This document shows positions 36,003-44,193 of a stretch of 64,000 bases of DNA, piece after piece. The notes beneath the pieces were generated by a model that did no database searches, was not told where the DNA came from, and was given only the letters and a program-made list of their open reading frames with translations. Position numbers and translations under genes: made by a program. Numbering within the stretch: the first letter of the stretch is position 1; every line of letters starts with the position of its first letter. Source of the stretch: Halomonas korlensis. GTDB taxonomy: Bacteria; Pseudomonadota; Gammaproteobacteria; Pseudomonadales; Halomonadaceae. The stretch lies in assembly GCF_900116705.1 (NCBI RefSeq), contig NZ_FPBP01000008.1, forward strand, positions 62,001-126,000, given 5' to 3'.

Positions 36003-36479
36003 ATGACGCGTTCCATGATTCTGATCGCTGCACTCGCCAGTACCCTGGCGCTGGCCGGCTGTGACAACGCCGACGAAGAGACAATAGACACCACCGACCA
36101 GGCCACCGAGACCACGGCCGACGAGGCCACGGCCGACGAGGCCGGCGACTTCGAGGCCGGGGCGCCGGAGGACGAGGCGGCGGCCGACGACGAAGGGGCC
36201 GCGGACGAAGGGGCCGCGGACGAGGACCTCCAGGGCTCCCAGGAATCCATGCTGGAAGAAGAGGCCGAAGCGGGCACCGACTCCTCCGATACCGCTCTTG
36301 AGGCCGAGAACGAGGCTGAGAACGAGGCCGACACCGCCATCGAGGCCAATGCCGAGGCCACGGAGACCGACGAGATGCCCGAAGAAGGCGACGCCATGGA
36401 CGCGGAGGACGAGCCCATGACAGACGACGCGGAAGCATCCACGGAAACGACCGAAGACAGCGGCGACGACGAGCAGTAA
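36003..36479 (+). CDS. Extremely acidic predicted lipoprotein, function unknown
   Basis: A 158-residue protein with a lipoprotein signal peptide ending in the lipobox LALAGC (Cys20). By hand count the mature chain of 139 residues contains about 58 Asp/Glu (42%) and no Lys, Arg or His; the only basic residue of the whole protein is Arg3 in the signal. There is one aromatic residue (a Phe), and the rest is mostly Ala, Thr and Gly, so it is expected to be disordered. GAADE is repeated in the centre and EAENEAENEA later. AAGGAG lies nine bases before the ATG. I recognise no domain. A role at the envelope of a halotolerant cell (cation binding, surface charge) is inference. A hairpin terminator follows. 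Confidence 0.75.
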   Translation: MTRSMILIAALASTLALAGCDNADEETIDTTDQATETTADEATADEAGDFEAGAPEDEAAADDEGAADEGAADEDLQGSQESMLEEEAEAGTDSSDTALEAENEAENEADTAIEANAEATETDEMPEEGDAMDAEDEPMTDDAEASTETTEDSGDDEQ

Positions 36480-36500
36480 GGGCTCGGACAGCCTGACCTC

Positions 36501-36534
36501 GAAGCCCAGCAGGCCATGCCCGCTGGGCTTCTTC
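36501..36534. terminator. Terminator after the acidic lipoprotein gene
   Basis: Stem GAAGCCCAGC (36501-36510) and GCTGGGCTTC (36522-36531) with an 11-base loop and TTC after it. It lies between convergent genes and may serve both. Confidence 0.7.
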
Positions 36535-36550
36535 TGCTCGAGGACCGCAC

Positions 36551-38557
36551 TCAGCCGGCAGTCTGCGCCTGGCGCCGGCTGGCCAACCAGTTGCCGGCTA
36601 GTGCTAGAGCCATCACCGCCGCCCCCACGATCTCGACCATCAGGTTGGGGTAGAACACCGCCACGATCGCCGGCAGCAGCACCAGGCGTATCGGCGCCGA
36701 CATCCGGGTGAACAGGTACCCTTCGAGTGAGGCGGCGAACGCCCCCAGCGCCAGGAAGCCGGTCAACACGGTCCAGGCCACCAGCGGCACCGGCCCGCCC
36801 ATGATCAGCTCCGGGTTGTAGACCATGAACAGCGGGATCAGATAGAGCCCCTTGGCGAACTTCCAGGCCTGGAAGCCGGTTTCCATGGGCTTGCTGCCGG
36901 CGATCGCCGCCCCGGCGAAGGCGGCCAGCGCAATAGGCGGCGTGACGTTGGAGTCCTGCGAGTACCAGAACACCACCAGGTGGGCGATCAGCAGCGGCAC
37001 CCCGAACTCGGCCGTCAGGGCCGGGCCCACCAGCACGATCAGCACGATATAGCTCGCGGTCACCGGTAGGCCCATGCCCAGTACCAGGCTTGCCAGCAGC
37101 ACCATCACCAGCGCGAGCAGCAGGTTGCCACCGGAAAACGCCATCATCATCGAGGAGAACTTCAGCCCCAGACCTGTCAGGCCCACCACCCCAACGATGA
37201 TGCCGGCCACGGCGCAGGCCATCGAGACCGCCACGGCATTGCGCGCGCCCAGCTCCAGCGCCTCCACCAGCTTGATCAGGCCGTTGCGCACGACCACGCG
37301 CAACGAATCGGCGGTAACCGACTGCCCTTCACGAGGCGCCATGAAGAAGAACCACACCGCAAAGCGCAGCACCGCCACGGCGAGCATGGTGAGAATTGCG
37401 TAGAAGCCCACCCGTGTCGGCGAGATGCTCATCGCCAGCAACCACACCAGGACCGCCAGCGGCAGCAGGAAGTGCCAGCCCGAGCGCATCACATCGCGCA
37501 TCTGCGGCAGCTCCGAGCGTGCCATGCCCTGCATGCCCTCCTTGAGCGCGATGATATGCACGAACAGGTAGACGGTGGAGAAGTACATCATCGCGGGCAC
37601 GATGCTGACCTTGACCACGTCGAGATAGGGCATGCGCGTGTATTCGGCGATAAGGAAGGCACCGGCGCCCATCAGCGGCGGCATGATCTGTCCGCCGGTG
37701 GAGGCCGCCGCCTCGATACCGCCGGCCTGATGGGGCTTGTAGCCCAGGCGCTTCATCAGGGGGATGGTGAAGGCTCCGGTGGTCACTACGTTGGCGATGG
37801 CGCTGCCCGAGATCGAGCCCATGCCGGCGGAGGCGATGACCGCCGCCTTGGCCGGCCCCCCGCGCTGACGGCCGGTGGCGGCATAGGCCAGCTCGATGAA
37901 GAACTTGCCGGCCCCGGTGATTTCCAGGAAGGCGCCGAACAGCACGAAGATGAAGATATAGGTCGCTGCGACCCCCAGTGGTAAACCGAAGATCCCCTCC
38001 TGCCCGAGATAAAGCTGGCCCACCAGGCGATCGAGATTGTAGCCGCGATGCTCGAGTATCCCCGGCAGGAACTGGCCCAGCCAGGGCAGATCGCCGCGCG
38101 GTCCGGCCAACGCATAAAGAAGCGCTACTACCCCGATGATCGTCATCCCCAGCCCCACCGAGCGGCGGGCGGCCTCAAGCACGGTCACCGTGGCGATCAT
38201 GCCGACCATGATATCGGTCTCGTTCCAGAAGCCGGCACGATTGATGATCTCGTCGAGAAAGAGCACCAGATAACCGCCGGTGATCAACGCACCGACGAAG
38301 AACGCCAGGTCGATCAGGCCGCTGATCGGGCCGCGGGCCCGGTGGGGCCCTAGCAGAGGATACATCAGGAAAGCCAGCATCATGATCAGCATCAAGTGAA
38401 TGCTGCGCTGGTAGAAAAGGCCCAGCGGCTGGATGCCGGCGGAGTAGAGCTGGAACAGCGACAGCCCTACCGCCAGCAGGGTGATCAACCACAACACCGG
38501 GCGAGGATGCTTCGCCTGGCTGCCGGGAATGACGGGGGAGACTCCCGAATCGCTCAT
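36551..38557 (-). CDS. TRAP transporter permease, fused DctQM (TAXI type)
   Basis: A 668-residue membrane protein with 4TM and 12TM TRAP parts fused in one chain, the form used with TAXI binding proteins. The middle has FVLFGAFLEITGAGKFFIELAYAATGRQRGGPAKAAVIASAGMGSISGSAIANVVTTG and GGIEAAASTGGQIMPPLMGAGAFLIAEYT, the family's signature regions, and later VTASYIVLIVLVGPAL and DSNVTPPIALAAFAGAAIAG. It lies 25 bases downstream of the DUF1850 gene, which follows the TAXI binding-protein gene. Confidence 0.92.
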   Translation of the reverse strand: MSDSGVSPVIPGSQAKHPRPVLWLITLLAVGLSLFQLYSAGIQPLGLFYQRSIHLMLIMMLAFLMYPLLGPHRARGPISGLIDLAFFVGALITGGYLVLFLDEIINRAGFWNETDIMVGMIATVTVLEAARRSVGLGMTIIGVVALLYALAGPRGDLPWLGQFLPGILEHRGYNLDRLVGQLYLGQEGIFGLPLGVAATYIFIFVLFGAFLEITGAGKFFIELAYAATGRQRGGPAKAAVIASAGMGSISGSAIANVVTTGAFTIPLMKRLGYKPHQAGGIEAAASTGGQIMPPLMGAGAFLIAEYTRMPYLDVVKVSIVPAMMYFSTVYLFVHIIALKEGMQGMARSELPQMRDVMRSGWHFLLPLAVLVWLLAMSISPTRVGFYAILTMLAVAVLRFAVWFFFMAPREGQSVTADSLRVVVRNGLIKLVEALELGARNAVAVSMACAVAGIIVGVVGLTGLGLKFSSMMMAFSGGNLLLALVMVLLASLVLGMGLPVTASYIVLIVLVGPALTAEFGVPLLIAHLVVFWYSQDSNVTPPIALAAFAGAAIAGSKPMETGFQAWKFAKGLYLIPLFMVYNPELIMGGPVPLVAWTVLTGFLALGAFAASLEGYLFTRMSAPIRLVLLPAIVAVFYPNLMVEIVGAAVMALALAGNWLASRRQAQTAG

Positions 38558-38582
38558 CTTGGTTTTCTCGCAGGGTTGTCAT

Positions 38583-39101
38583 TTAATCGGATGAGGAGGA
38601 AGGGACTGCCAGGCGAATGGTCACGCGTCGATCGGCTGCCAGTGCGCTCAGACTGACACGCGAGCTATCGGTGACCAGGCGGTGATCGACGTTCATCGAC
38701 CCGACCCGCAGCCGATAGGCATTGCCCGGTACAGGCTCGTCGATGTCCTCGATCCAGTAGCCGCCCTCGCCGTCGGAGACCTGGCGGCCGCGCCCGGGGA
38801 TATGATCGAGCCCGGCGGCGAAGTCCGGCATATGGCTACGCTGCAATACCATCCGGCCGTCGCGATGACGATAGCAGTCTAGTACCGCGAAGCCCGCCAC
38901 GGAATGGTTCCACTCCAGGCACCAGCCGGCGCCTTTCGGCATGGGGATCGCCAGCAGGCGCTCGCCCTGGACGTCAAGCACTTCGAGAACGGTCGCGTCA
39001 TCGGCCTCGAGCGGTGCCGCGGGGACGCTGCCCAGCAGTCCTGCAAAAAACAGCAGGGCGGGCAGCAAGGCCCGCCCTGACGTGAGGCGTAGTAAAGTCA
39101 T
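38583..39101 (-). CDS. DUF1850 domain protein associated with TAXI-TRAP
   Basis: Small protein of 172 residues with an N-terminal hydrophobic segment (residues about 9-28) that is a signal peptide or membrane anchor. WCLEWNHSVAGFAVLDCYRHRDGRMVLQRSHMPDFAAGLDHIPGRG is the DUF1850 core. DUF1850 genes are repeatedly found between TAXI binding protein and fused TRAP permease genes, as here (6 bases after the former, 25 before the latter); its function in transport is unknown. Confidence 0.85.
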   Translation of the reverse strand: MTLLRLTSGRALLPALLFFAGLLGSVPAAPLEADDATVLEVLDVQGERLLAIPMPKGAGWCLEWNHSVAGFAVLDCYRHRDGRMVLQRSHMPDFAAGLDHIPGRGRQVSDGEGGYWIEDIDEPVPGNAYRLRVGSMNVDHRLVTDSSRVSLSALAADRRVTIRLAVPSSSSD

Positions 39102-39107
39102 ACCGCC

Positions 39108-40067
39108 TCAGGGACGAAGGTGGTCGGGAATCTCCGCCTCGACCTCCTCGAAGTAGCGGATCGCACCGGGGTGCAGCGGCACCGGAGTGGATTCCATGGT
39201 GAACTCCACGGTGGTGTCATTGGCCGCCGGGTGCACGTCGATCAGCTCATCGGTGCGCTCGAACAACAGTTGGGTCAACTGGTAGGCCAGCTCCTCGTCC
39301 ATGTCGGCGTTGACCACCAGGACGTTGGGTATGCCGATGGTCTGGACATCCTCGTCCATGCCCTCGTAGAGGCCCTCTTCCAAGGTATAGGGCGCGAACA
39401 CCGACTCCTCTTCCCGGGCGTTCTCGACCTCCTCGTCGGAAAGGCCGATCAGGCGGATGTCGCGGGTGGTGGCCAGGTTCATGATCGAACTGGTGGGCGG
39501 CCCGACACTCCAGAAGCCGGCATCAATGTCGCCGTCGCGGATCGCGTCGGCGGTCTCGTTGAAGTTCAGGCGCTGGGGCTCGAAGTCGTCGTAGGTGATG
39601 CCGTTGGCTTCGAGCAGGGCTTGGACGTTGAGCTCGGTACCGCTGCCGGGAGCGCCCACGGAGACCCGCTTGCCTTCCAGGTCGGAAAGCGACTCGATGT
39701 CAGAATCGGCCAGGGTGACCAGCTGCACGGCGTTGGGATAAACCGAGGCCAGGGCACGTGTGTTCTCGACCTGGCGACCTTCAAAATCCCCGCTGCCCTC
39801 ATAGGCCTGATAAGCGGTGTCGGCCAGCACCAGAGCCAGGTCGGCGTCGCCGCGCATGATCAGGCCCATGTTCTCCACCGAGGCACCGGTAACTTCAGCG
39901 GTGGCCTCATAGCCTTCAATGTGCTTGTTGATCATCTCTGCCAGACCGCCGCCGATCGGGTAGTAGACCCCGCCGGTGCCGCCGGTGGCGATAGAGATCT
40001 GCTGGGCAGCGGCCAACGGGGCCGTGACCAGCAGTGAGGCGGCAACAGCATATTTCAGAGTTCGCAT
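39108..40067 (-). CDS. TAXI family TRAP transporter solute-binding protein
   Basis: Periplasmic binding protein of 319 residues. The signal peptide (MRTLKYAVAASLLVTAPLAAAQ) is followed by the TAXI opening ISIATGGTGGVYYPIGGGLAEMINK and by VTGASVENMGLIMRGDADLALVLADTAYQAY. Acidic residues are frequent in the C-terminal half. GGAGG lies six bases before the ATG at 40067; the open frame begins at 40244 but has no homology there. The ligand is unknown; a glutamate or 2-oxoacid is a guess based on TAXI relatives and on the nearby lhgO. Confidence 0.9.
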   Translation of the reverse strand: MRTLKYAVAASLLVTAPLAAAQQISIATGGTGGVYYPIGGGLAEMINKHIEGYEATAEVTGASVENMGLIMRGDADLALVLADTAYQAYEGSGDFEGRQVENTRALASVYPNAVQLVTLADSDIESLSDLEGKRVSVGAPGSGTELNVQALLEANGITYDDFEPQRLNFNETADAIRDGDIDAGFWSVGPPTSSIMNLATTRDIRLIGLSDEEVENAREEESVFAPYTLEEGLYEGMDEDVQTIGIPNVLVVNADMDEELAYQLTQLLFERTDELIDVHPAANDTTVEFTMESTPVPLHPGAIRYFEEVEAEIPDHLRP

Positions 40068-40273
40068 GGCATTCCTCCGGTCCTGGGAACCAGGTTTGTT
40101 GTGTGGTGTGGAGACGCTTCCTTGCAAGAGAGTGATCGAGCGCCTACAGGTGAAACTAGCACGGTCGCTGCGTGAGAGACCAATCGAGCAATTTCTACGT
40201 TTTGAATGATATTCGCCAATCCGCGCATGGTCGACTGCCGCCATGCCCGGCTCGCATGCCCGGCCCGGACGGC

Positions 40274-41470
40274 CTATTCCTCGACCAGCGCCTTGACCTT
40301 TTCGACGATGTGCGCGCCGATGGGAATCGCCGAGGTCGCCGCCGGGGACGGTGCGTTACCCACGTTCACCGTGCGCGGCGTATTGACGAACAGGAAGTCG
40401 TCCACCAGTTTGCCGTCGCGCGACACCGCCTGGGCACGCACCCCCGCCGGATAGGGCTCGAGGTCATCGAGTTGCAGGCTCGGGCAATACTTGCGCACCA
40501 GCTCCAGGTAACTCTTGCGTGACAGCGAATGGCGCATCTCGGCGAGCCCGGGGCGCAGGTTCTTGCCCAGCACCTTGAGGATACCCGGGTTGGTGAACAT
40601 CCGGGACATGTCGAGCAGCGACACATCGCGCTTGCGATAGCCCTCGCGCTTGAGCGCCAGCACCGCATTGGGACCCACGGTGACCGAACCATCGATCATT
40701 CGCGTCAGATGCACCCCGAGAAACGGCATGGAAGGATCGGGAATCGGGTAGATGAGATGGTTGACGATACGATTGTGGCGCTCTGGCAACCGGTAATATT
40801 CGCCCCGAAACGGGCAGATGGTGAACCCGGGTTTCTGGCCAAGCATGTGTATCACCCGATCGGCCATCAGCCCCGAACAGGTGACCAGATAGCGGCTGCT
40901 CACCTCACCCTGCGAGGTCGTCACCAACACTTCCTGACGGCGCTCCTCCAGTGCCGTGACCGACCACTCGTAGCGGATCTCGCCGCCCATGCGCTCGAAT
41001 TCGGCGGCCATGGCGCGGGTGACCTCGGCGTAATCGACGATACCGCTGGAGGGCACCAGGATGCCGCCGATGCCGACGATGTTGGGCTCGCGTTCGCGCA
41101 GGGCACCGGCCGACAGCCACTCGCGCTCCAGGCCGTTGGCCGCCGTGCGTTCCCACAACGCCTCCATGCGTTGCATTTCCTCGTCATCCGTTGCCACCAG
41201 CAGCTTGCCGCAGATGTCGTAGGGAATCTTGTGGGTATCGCAGAACTCACGGGTGGCCCGGTTGCCGGCCAGGCAGAATCGCGCCTTGAGGCTACCCGGG
41301 GCGTAGTACACGCCGGCATGTATCACGCCGCTGTTGTGGCCGGACTGGTGCCTGGCGGGGCCCGACTCCTTTTCCAGCAGCAGCATGCGGCGGTCCGGGT
41401 AGGCCTGCTTGAGCTGCATGGCGGTGGACATGCCAAGGATCCCGCCGCCGATGATGATGAAGTCGTACAT
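40274..41470 (-). CDS. lhgO: L-2-hydroxyglutarate oxidase LhgO
   Basis: FAD-dependent dehydrogenase/oxidase of 398 residues that converts L-2-hydroxyglutarate to 2-oxoglutarate and passes electrons to the quinone pool. The FAD fold opens with FIIIGGGILGMSTAMQL and then LLEKESGPARHQSGHNSGVIHAGVYYAPGSLKARFC. Other conserved parts are FRGEYYRLPERHNRIVNHLIYPIPDPSMPFLGVHLTRMIDG and the C-terminal NVGNAPSPAATSAIPIGAHI. It lies 206 bases downstream of the TAXI binding-protein gene on the same strand. It also appears in lysine/glutarate breakdown, but csiD is not nearby. Confidence 0.93.
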   Translation of the reverse strand: MYDFIIIGGGILGMSTAMQLKQAYPDRRMLLLEKESGPARHQSGHNSGVIHAGVYYAPGSLKARFCLAGNRATREFCDTHKIPYDICGKLLVATDDEEMQRMEALWERTAANGLEREWLSAGALREREPNIVGIGGILVPSSGIVDYAEVTRAMAAEFERMGGEIRYEWSVTALEERRQEVLVTTSQGEVSSRYLVTCSGLMADRVIHMLGQKPGFTICPFRGEYYRLPERHNRIVNHLIYPIPDPSMPFLGVHLTRMIDGSVTVGPNAVLALKREGYRKRDVSLLDMSRMFTNPGILKVLGKNLRPGLAEMRHSLSRKSYLELVRKYCPSLQLDDLEPYPAGVRAQAVSRDGKLVDDFLFVNTPRTVNVGNAPSPAATSAIPIGAHIVEKVKALVEE

Positions 41471-41694
41471 GACTTGCCCCGCAGTCGGTGAACGATTGCC
41501 ACGCCGGCATCAGCGTGACCGTCAAGAAACTCTTCACAGCGTTAGAGTACGCCACCGACAGCATACGCGAAGGGCGGCAGTTCAACGTCACGCTGATGGC
41601 ATCTACCATGACGTAAAACATCATCAAATTGCCACTGGAAAACCCGCGCTAAAGTGACCATGATGTCGGTGTCGCAATCGTTCACTGGAGCCAC

Positions 41695-41973
41695 ATGAAC
41701 ACGGCACGTCACACCGCACACGCGGAATGCCTCGATCCTCCGCGAAGCAGCCCTGACCTCGACGTCAGGGACCTGGAACAACGTACACGCCTCATGCGTA
41801 TCGTCACTCGGCTGATCGCCGTCTCGGATCTCGGCAGCAGGGAGATCGCCCGCCGCGCCGGGTTGCCAATGCAGAAGATCAGCGACCTGCTCTCGGGCCG
41901 GCTCGAACACCTCTCCGTCGACGAGCTACGCCTCGTCTACCGCAGCATCGAATCGCAGCTTACTCCACCCTAG
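41695..41973 (+). CDS. Small XRE-family helix-turn-helix protein (HigA-like), orphan
   Basis: A 92-residue protein with a helix-turn-helix of the XRE/HigA type: LIAVSDLGSREIARRAGLPMQKISDLLSGRLEHLSVDELRLV. The preceding about 30 residues are variable. It resembles antitoxins of type II systems, but there is no adjacent toxin gene; the nearest genes are lhgO and the Ttr operon. It could regulate either neighbour or act elsewhere. The ATG has GGAG five bases upstream. A very strong terminator follows, so it is a single-gene transcript. Confidence 0.75.
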   Translation: MNTARHTAHAECLDPPRSSPDLDVRDLEQRTRLMRIVTRLIAVSDLGSREIARRAGLPMQKISDLLSGRLEHLSVDELRLVYRSIESQLTPP

Positions 41974-41998
41974 CGCGCCAGCCGATCGTTCGAACAAC

Positions 41999-42037
41999 AA
42001 ACGCCCTGCCGGTCTTCCGGCGGGGCGTTTTTTTTAC
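41999..42037 (+). terminator. Strong rho-independent terminator
   Basis: Stem of 14 bases, AAACGCCCTGCCGG (41999-42012) and CCGGCGGGGCGTTT (42017-42030) with one G-T pair, tetraloop TCTT, then a run of T. It insulates the HTH gene from the operon starting at 42225. Confidence 0.92.
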
Positions 42038-42119
42038 CTGCCTGATATCCCGAGACCCCTAGGCACCTCAACGACTTGCCGAAACATTAAGCGAGAATTA
42101 AGAGCTTGCTAACGTTCTC

Positions 42120-42133
42120 TTGATCAATGTCAA
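42120..42133 (+). promoter_or_regulatory. FNR/ANR box upstream of ttrBCA
   Basis: TTGATCAATGTCAA matches TTGAT-N4-GTCAA, the two-fold symmetric consensus for anaerobic regulators FNR and ANR. Its centre is 98 bases before the ttrB ATG. A TAGCCT (42156-42161) lies at the distance expected of a -10 for a class II site. This implies induction without oxygen. Confidence 0.7.
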
Positions 42134-42224
42134 GCGCCTAGGCCTTGGTCGCAGGTAGCCTCCCGGTATCGCCTTGACCCCAACATGCGGAACATTCCCG
42201 CTCAACCAGGCCACCGGAGGCGCC

Positions 42225-43001
42225 ATGGACCCCATTCGCCGCACCCTTCTCGGCCAGCTGGCCCGCCTCAGCGCGGGTGCCGCCCTGATACCGCTCCCCA
42301 GCGTTGCCAGCGCCGGCATCAACCAGCAGCCACTTCGTCGCGAAGGCGATCCCAGCAAGCGCTACGGCATGCTTATCGACCTGCGCCAGTGCATCGGCTG
42401 CCAGGCCTGCACCGTGTCGTGCCATATCGAGAACGCCGCCCCGCTGGGCAGCTTCCGCACCACCGTCTCCCAGTACGAGGTGGAGCACCAGGAGACCGGT
42501 GAGGTCGCCACCTTCATGCTGCCGCGCCTGTGCAACCACTGCGAGAACCCGCCCTGCGTGCCGGTTTGCCCGGTGGAGGCCACCTTCCAGCGACAGGACG
42601 GCATCGTGGTGGTCGACAGCGACCGCTGCGTGGGCTGCGCCTACTGCGTCAACGCCTGCCCCTACGACGCCCGCTTCATCAACGAGCGTACCCAGACCGC
42701 CGACAAGTGCACCTTCTGCGCCCATCGGCTGGAAGCCGGCCTGCTGCCGGCCTGCGTGGAGAGCTGCGTGGGTGGCGCACGGATCATCGGCGACATGCGT
42801 GATCCGGAGAGCCAGATCAGCCGCATGATCGCCGAGCACCGCGACGAGCTGATGGTGCTGCAGCCGGAAAAGAACACCCTGCCCCAGGTCTTCTACCTCG
42901 GCATGGACGAGCGCTTCGTGACTCGCCCCGACGCCGAGCCGGTCGCCCTGGAAGTCCTCGATCCCCACGGCCAGGAGATGGGCTATGAATTCCGCCATTG
43001 A
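42225..43001 (+). CDS. ttrB: Tetrathionate-reductase-type iron-sulfur subunit TtrB
   Basis: Exported electron-transfer subunit of 258 residues with a Tat-like signal (IRRTLLGQLARLSAG) and four [4Fe-4S] clusters: CIGCQACTVSC, CNHCENPPCVPVC, CVGCAYCVNAC and CTFCAHRLEAGLLPACVESC. This is the DmsB/NrfC/TtrB pattern. GGAGG lies five bases before the ATG at 42225; the frame is open back to 42174. It passes electrons from the quinone-oxidising membrane subunit to the molybdenum subunit. Order B-C-A matches ttrBCA of Salmonella and also the selenate reductase operon srdBCA of Bacillus, so the symbol is provisional. Confidence 0.85.
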   Translation: MDPIRRTLLGQLARLSAGAALIPLPSVASAGINQQPLRREGDPSKRYGMLIDLRQCIGCQACTVSCHIENAAPLGSFRTTVSQYEVEHQETGEVATFMLPRLCNHCENPPCVPVCPVEATFQRQDGIVVVDSDRCVGCAYCVNACPYDARFINERTQTADKCTFCAHRLEAGLLPACVESCVGGARIIGDMRDPESQISRMIAEHRDELMVLQPEKNTLPQVFYLGMDERFVTRPDAEPVALEVLDPHGQEMGYEFRH

Positions 43002-44193
43002 GCTGCTCGCCCCGCGCTACGACATCGCCTGGTACCCCTGGGCGGTGCAGTACTTCTTCATGATCGCGCTGTCCTACGCCACCCTGTGGCTGGCCGCCCC
43101 GGCGCTGGTGTTCGGCAAGCAGCGCTGGCTGCCCACCGCACGCCTGGCGCTGCTCGCCTGCCTCACCACCACCCTGGTGGCGCCGGTGGCGCTGCTCGCC
43201 GACCTGCACCAGCCGCTGCGCTTCTGGCACTTCTATGCCTACGCCAACAGCCACTCCTGGATGTCCGTCGGCAGTCTGGTGTTGCCCCTCTACGTGGTCG
43301 GCGTGATCGTGCTGGCCTGGCTCGCCTGGCGCCCGGCGCTGCAGGCCCATCGCCAGGCCCCCGGCATCGCCGGTTTCGTGGCCCGCTGGCTATCGCTGGG
43401 CGACGCCCCTACCCCGCGCGCCCTGGTGGTGCTGGTGGGCCTCGGTACCCTGGCCCTCTCCACCGGCATCATGCTCTATACCGGCGCCGAGGTGGCCATC
43501 GTCAAGGCCCGTCCGCTGTGGCACACCGTGTGGCTGCCGCCGATGTTCGTGGCCACCGGCTTCATCGCCGCCACCGGCCTGATCCTGGTGCTCAACCGCG
43601 TGGCCGGTGAACGCAGCACCACGGTCAGCCGCCAGATGCTCAAGGTGATGCTGGGGGCCTGCCTGGTCGCCGGACTCGTCGCCGGCAGCTGGTTCCTCGA
43701 CGGCATCAACGCCAGCGTCGGCTCGGTGGCCGCGGCCATGGAGTCCGTGCGCGGCAGCGCCGAGTGGCGCAGCACCGCTCTGTGGGGCGGCCTCACCGGC
43801 GTGGTGCTGTTCGGCGCCGTGCTCTACCTGCTGACTCGCCCCGCCTCACGTCGCCCGGCACTCTATGCCTGGGCCTGGGTGCTCGGCCTGGTGGCCCTGC
43901 ACGTCGGCTGGATGTTCCGCTGGGTGGTGCTGATGGACGTGCAGACCGTGGCCCGCCACAGCGCCGGCTTCCACCACTACGGCATTCCCGCCGGCTCTTC
44001 CGGCATCCTCGGCATCGTCGGCACCTTCGGCCTGTGGCTAGCCGCCATCCTGCTGATCGACCTCTTCGTGCCGTGGCGCCAGGCCCGCCAGGGCGGCAGC
44101 GCCGCCGACCTTTCACCTGCAAACTCCGCCCCTGCACACCCCGACGCCCAGAGCGCTGCGGAAACCACTGAAGGAGCCCCCAGCCATGGCTAA
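42985..44193 (+). CDS. ttrC: NrfD/TtrC-type quinol-oxidising membrane subunit
   Basis: Membrane anchor of 402 residues with about nine to ten hydrophobic helices, in the NrfD family. It starts with IAWYPWAVQYFFMIALSYATLWLAAPALVF and the end reads LRW..., then VGTFGLWLAAILLIDLFVPW. It takes electrons from quinol and hands them to TtrB. The N-terminus overlaps the ttrB 3' end by 17 bases and its 3' end overlaps ttrA by 8, so all three are coupled. The last about 35 residues (SAADLSPANSAPAHPDAQSAAETT) are a low-complexity hydrophilic tail. Confidence 0.85.
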   Translation: MNSAIELLAPRYDIAWYPWAVQYFFMIALSYATLWLAAPALVFGKQRWLPTARLALLACLTTTLVAPVALLADLHQPLRFWHFYAYANSHSWMSVGSLVLPLYVVGVIVLAWLAWRPALQAHRQAPGIAGFVARWLSLGDAPTPRALVVLVGLGTLALSTGIMLYTGAEVAIVKARPLWHTVWLPPMFVATGFIAATGLILVLNRVAGERSTTVSRQMLKVMLGACLVAGLVAGSWFLDGINASVGSVAAAMESVRGSAEWRSTALWGGLTGVVLFGAVLYLLTRPASRRPALYAWAWVLGLVALHVGWMFRWVVLMDVQTVARHSAGFHHYGIPAGSSGILGIVGTFGLWLAAILLIDLFVPWRQARQGGSAADLSPANSAPAHPDAQSAAETTEGAPSHG

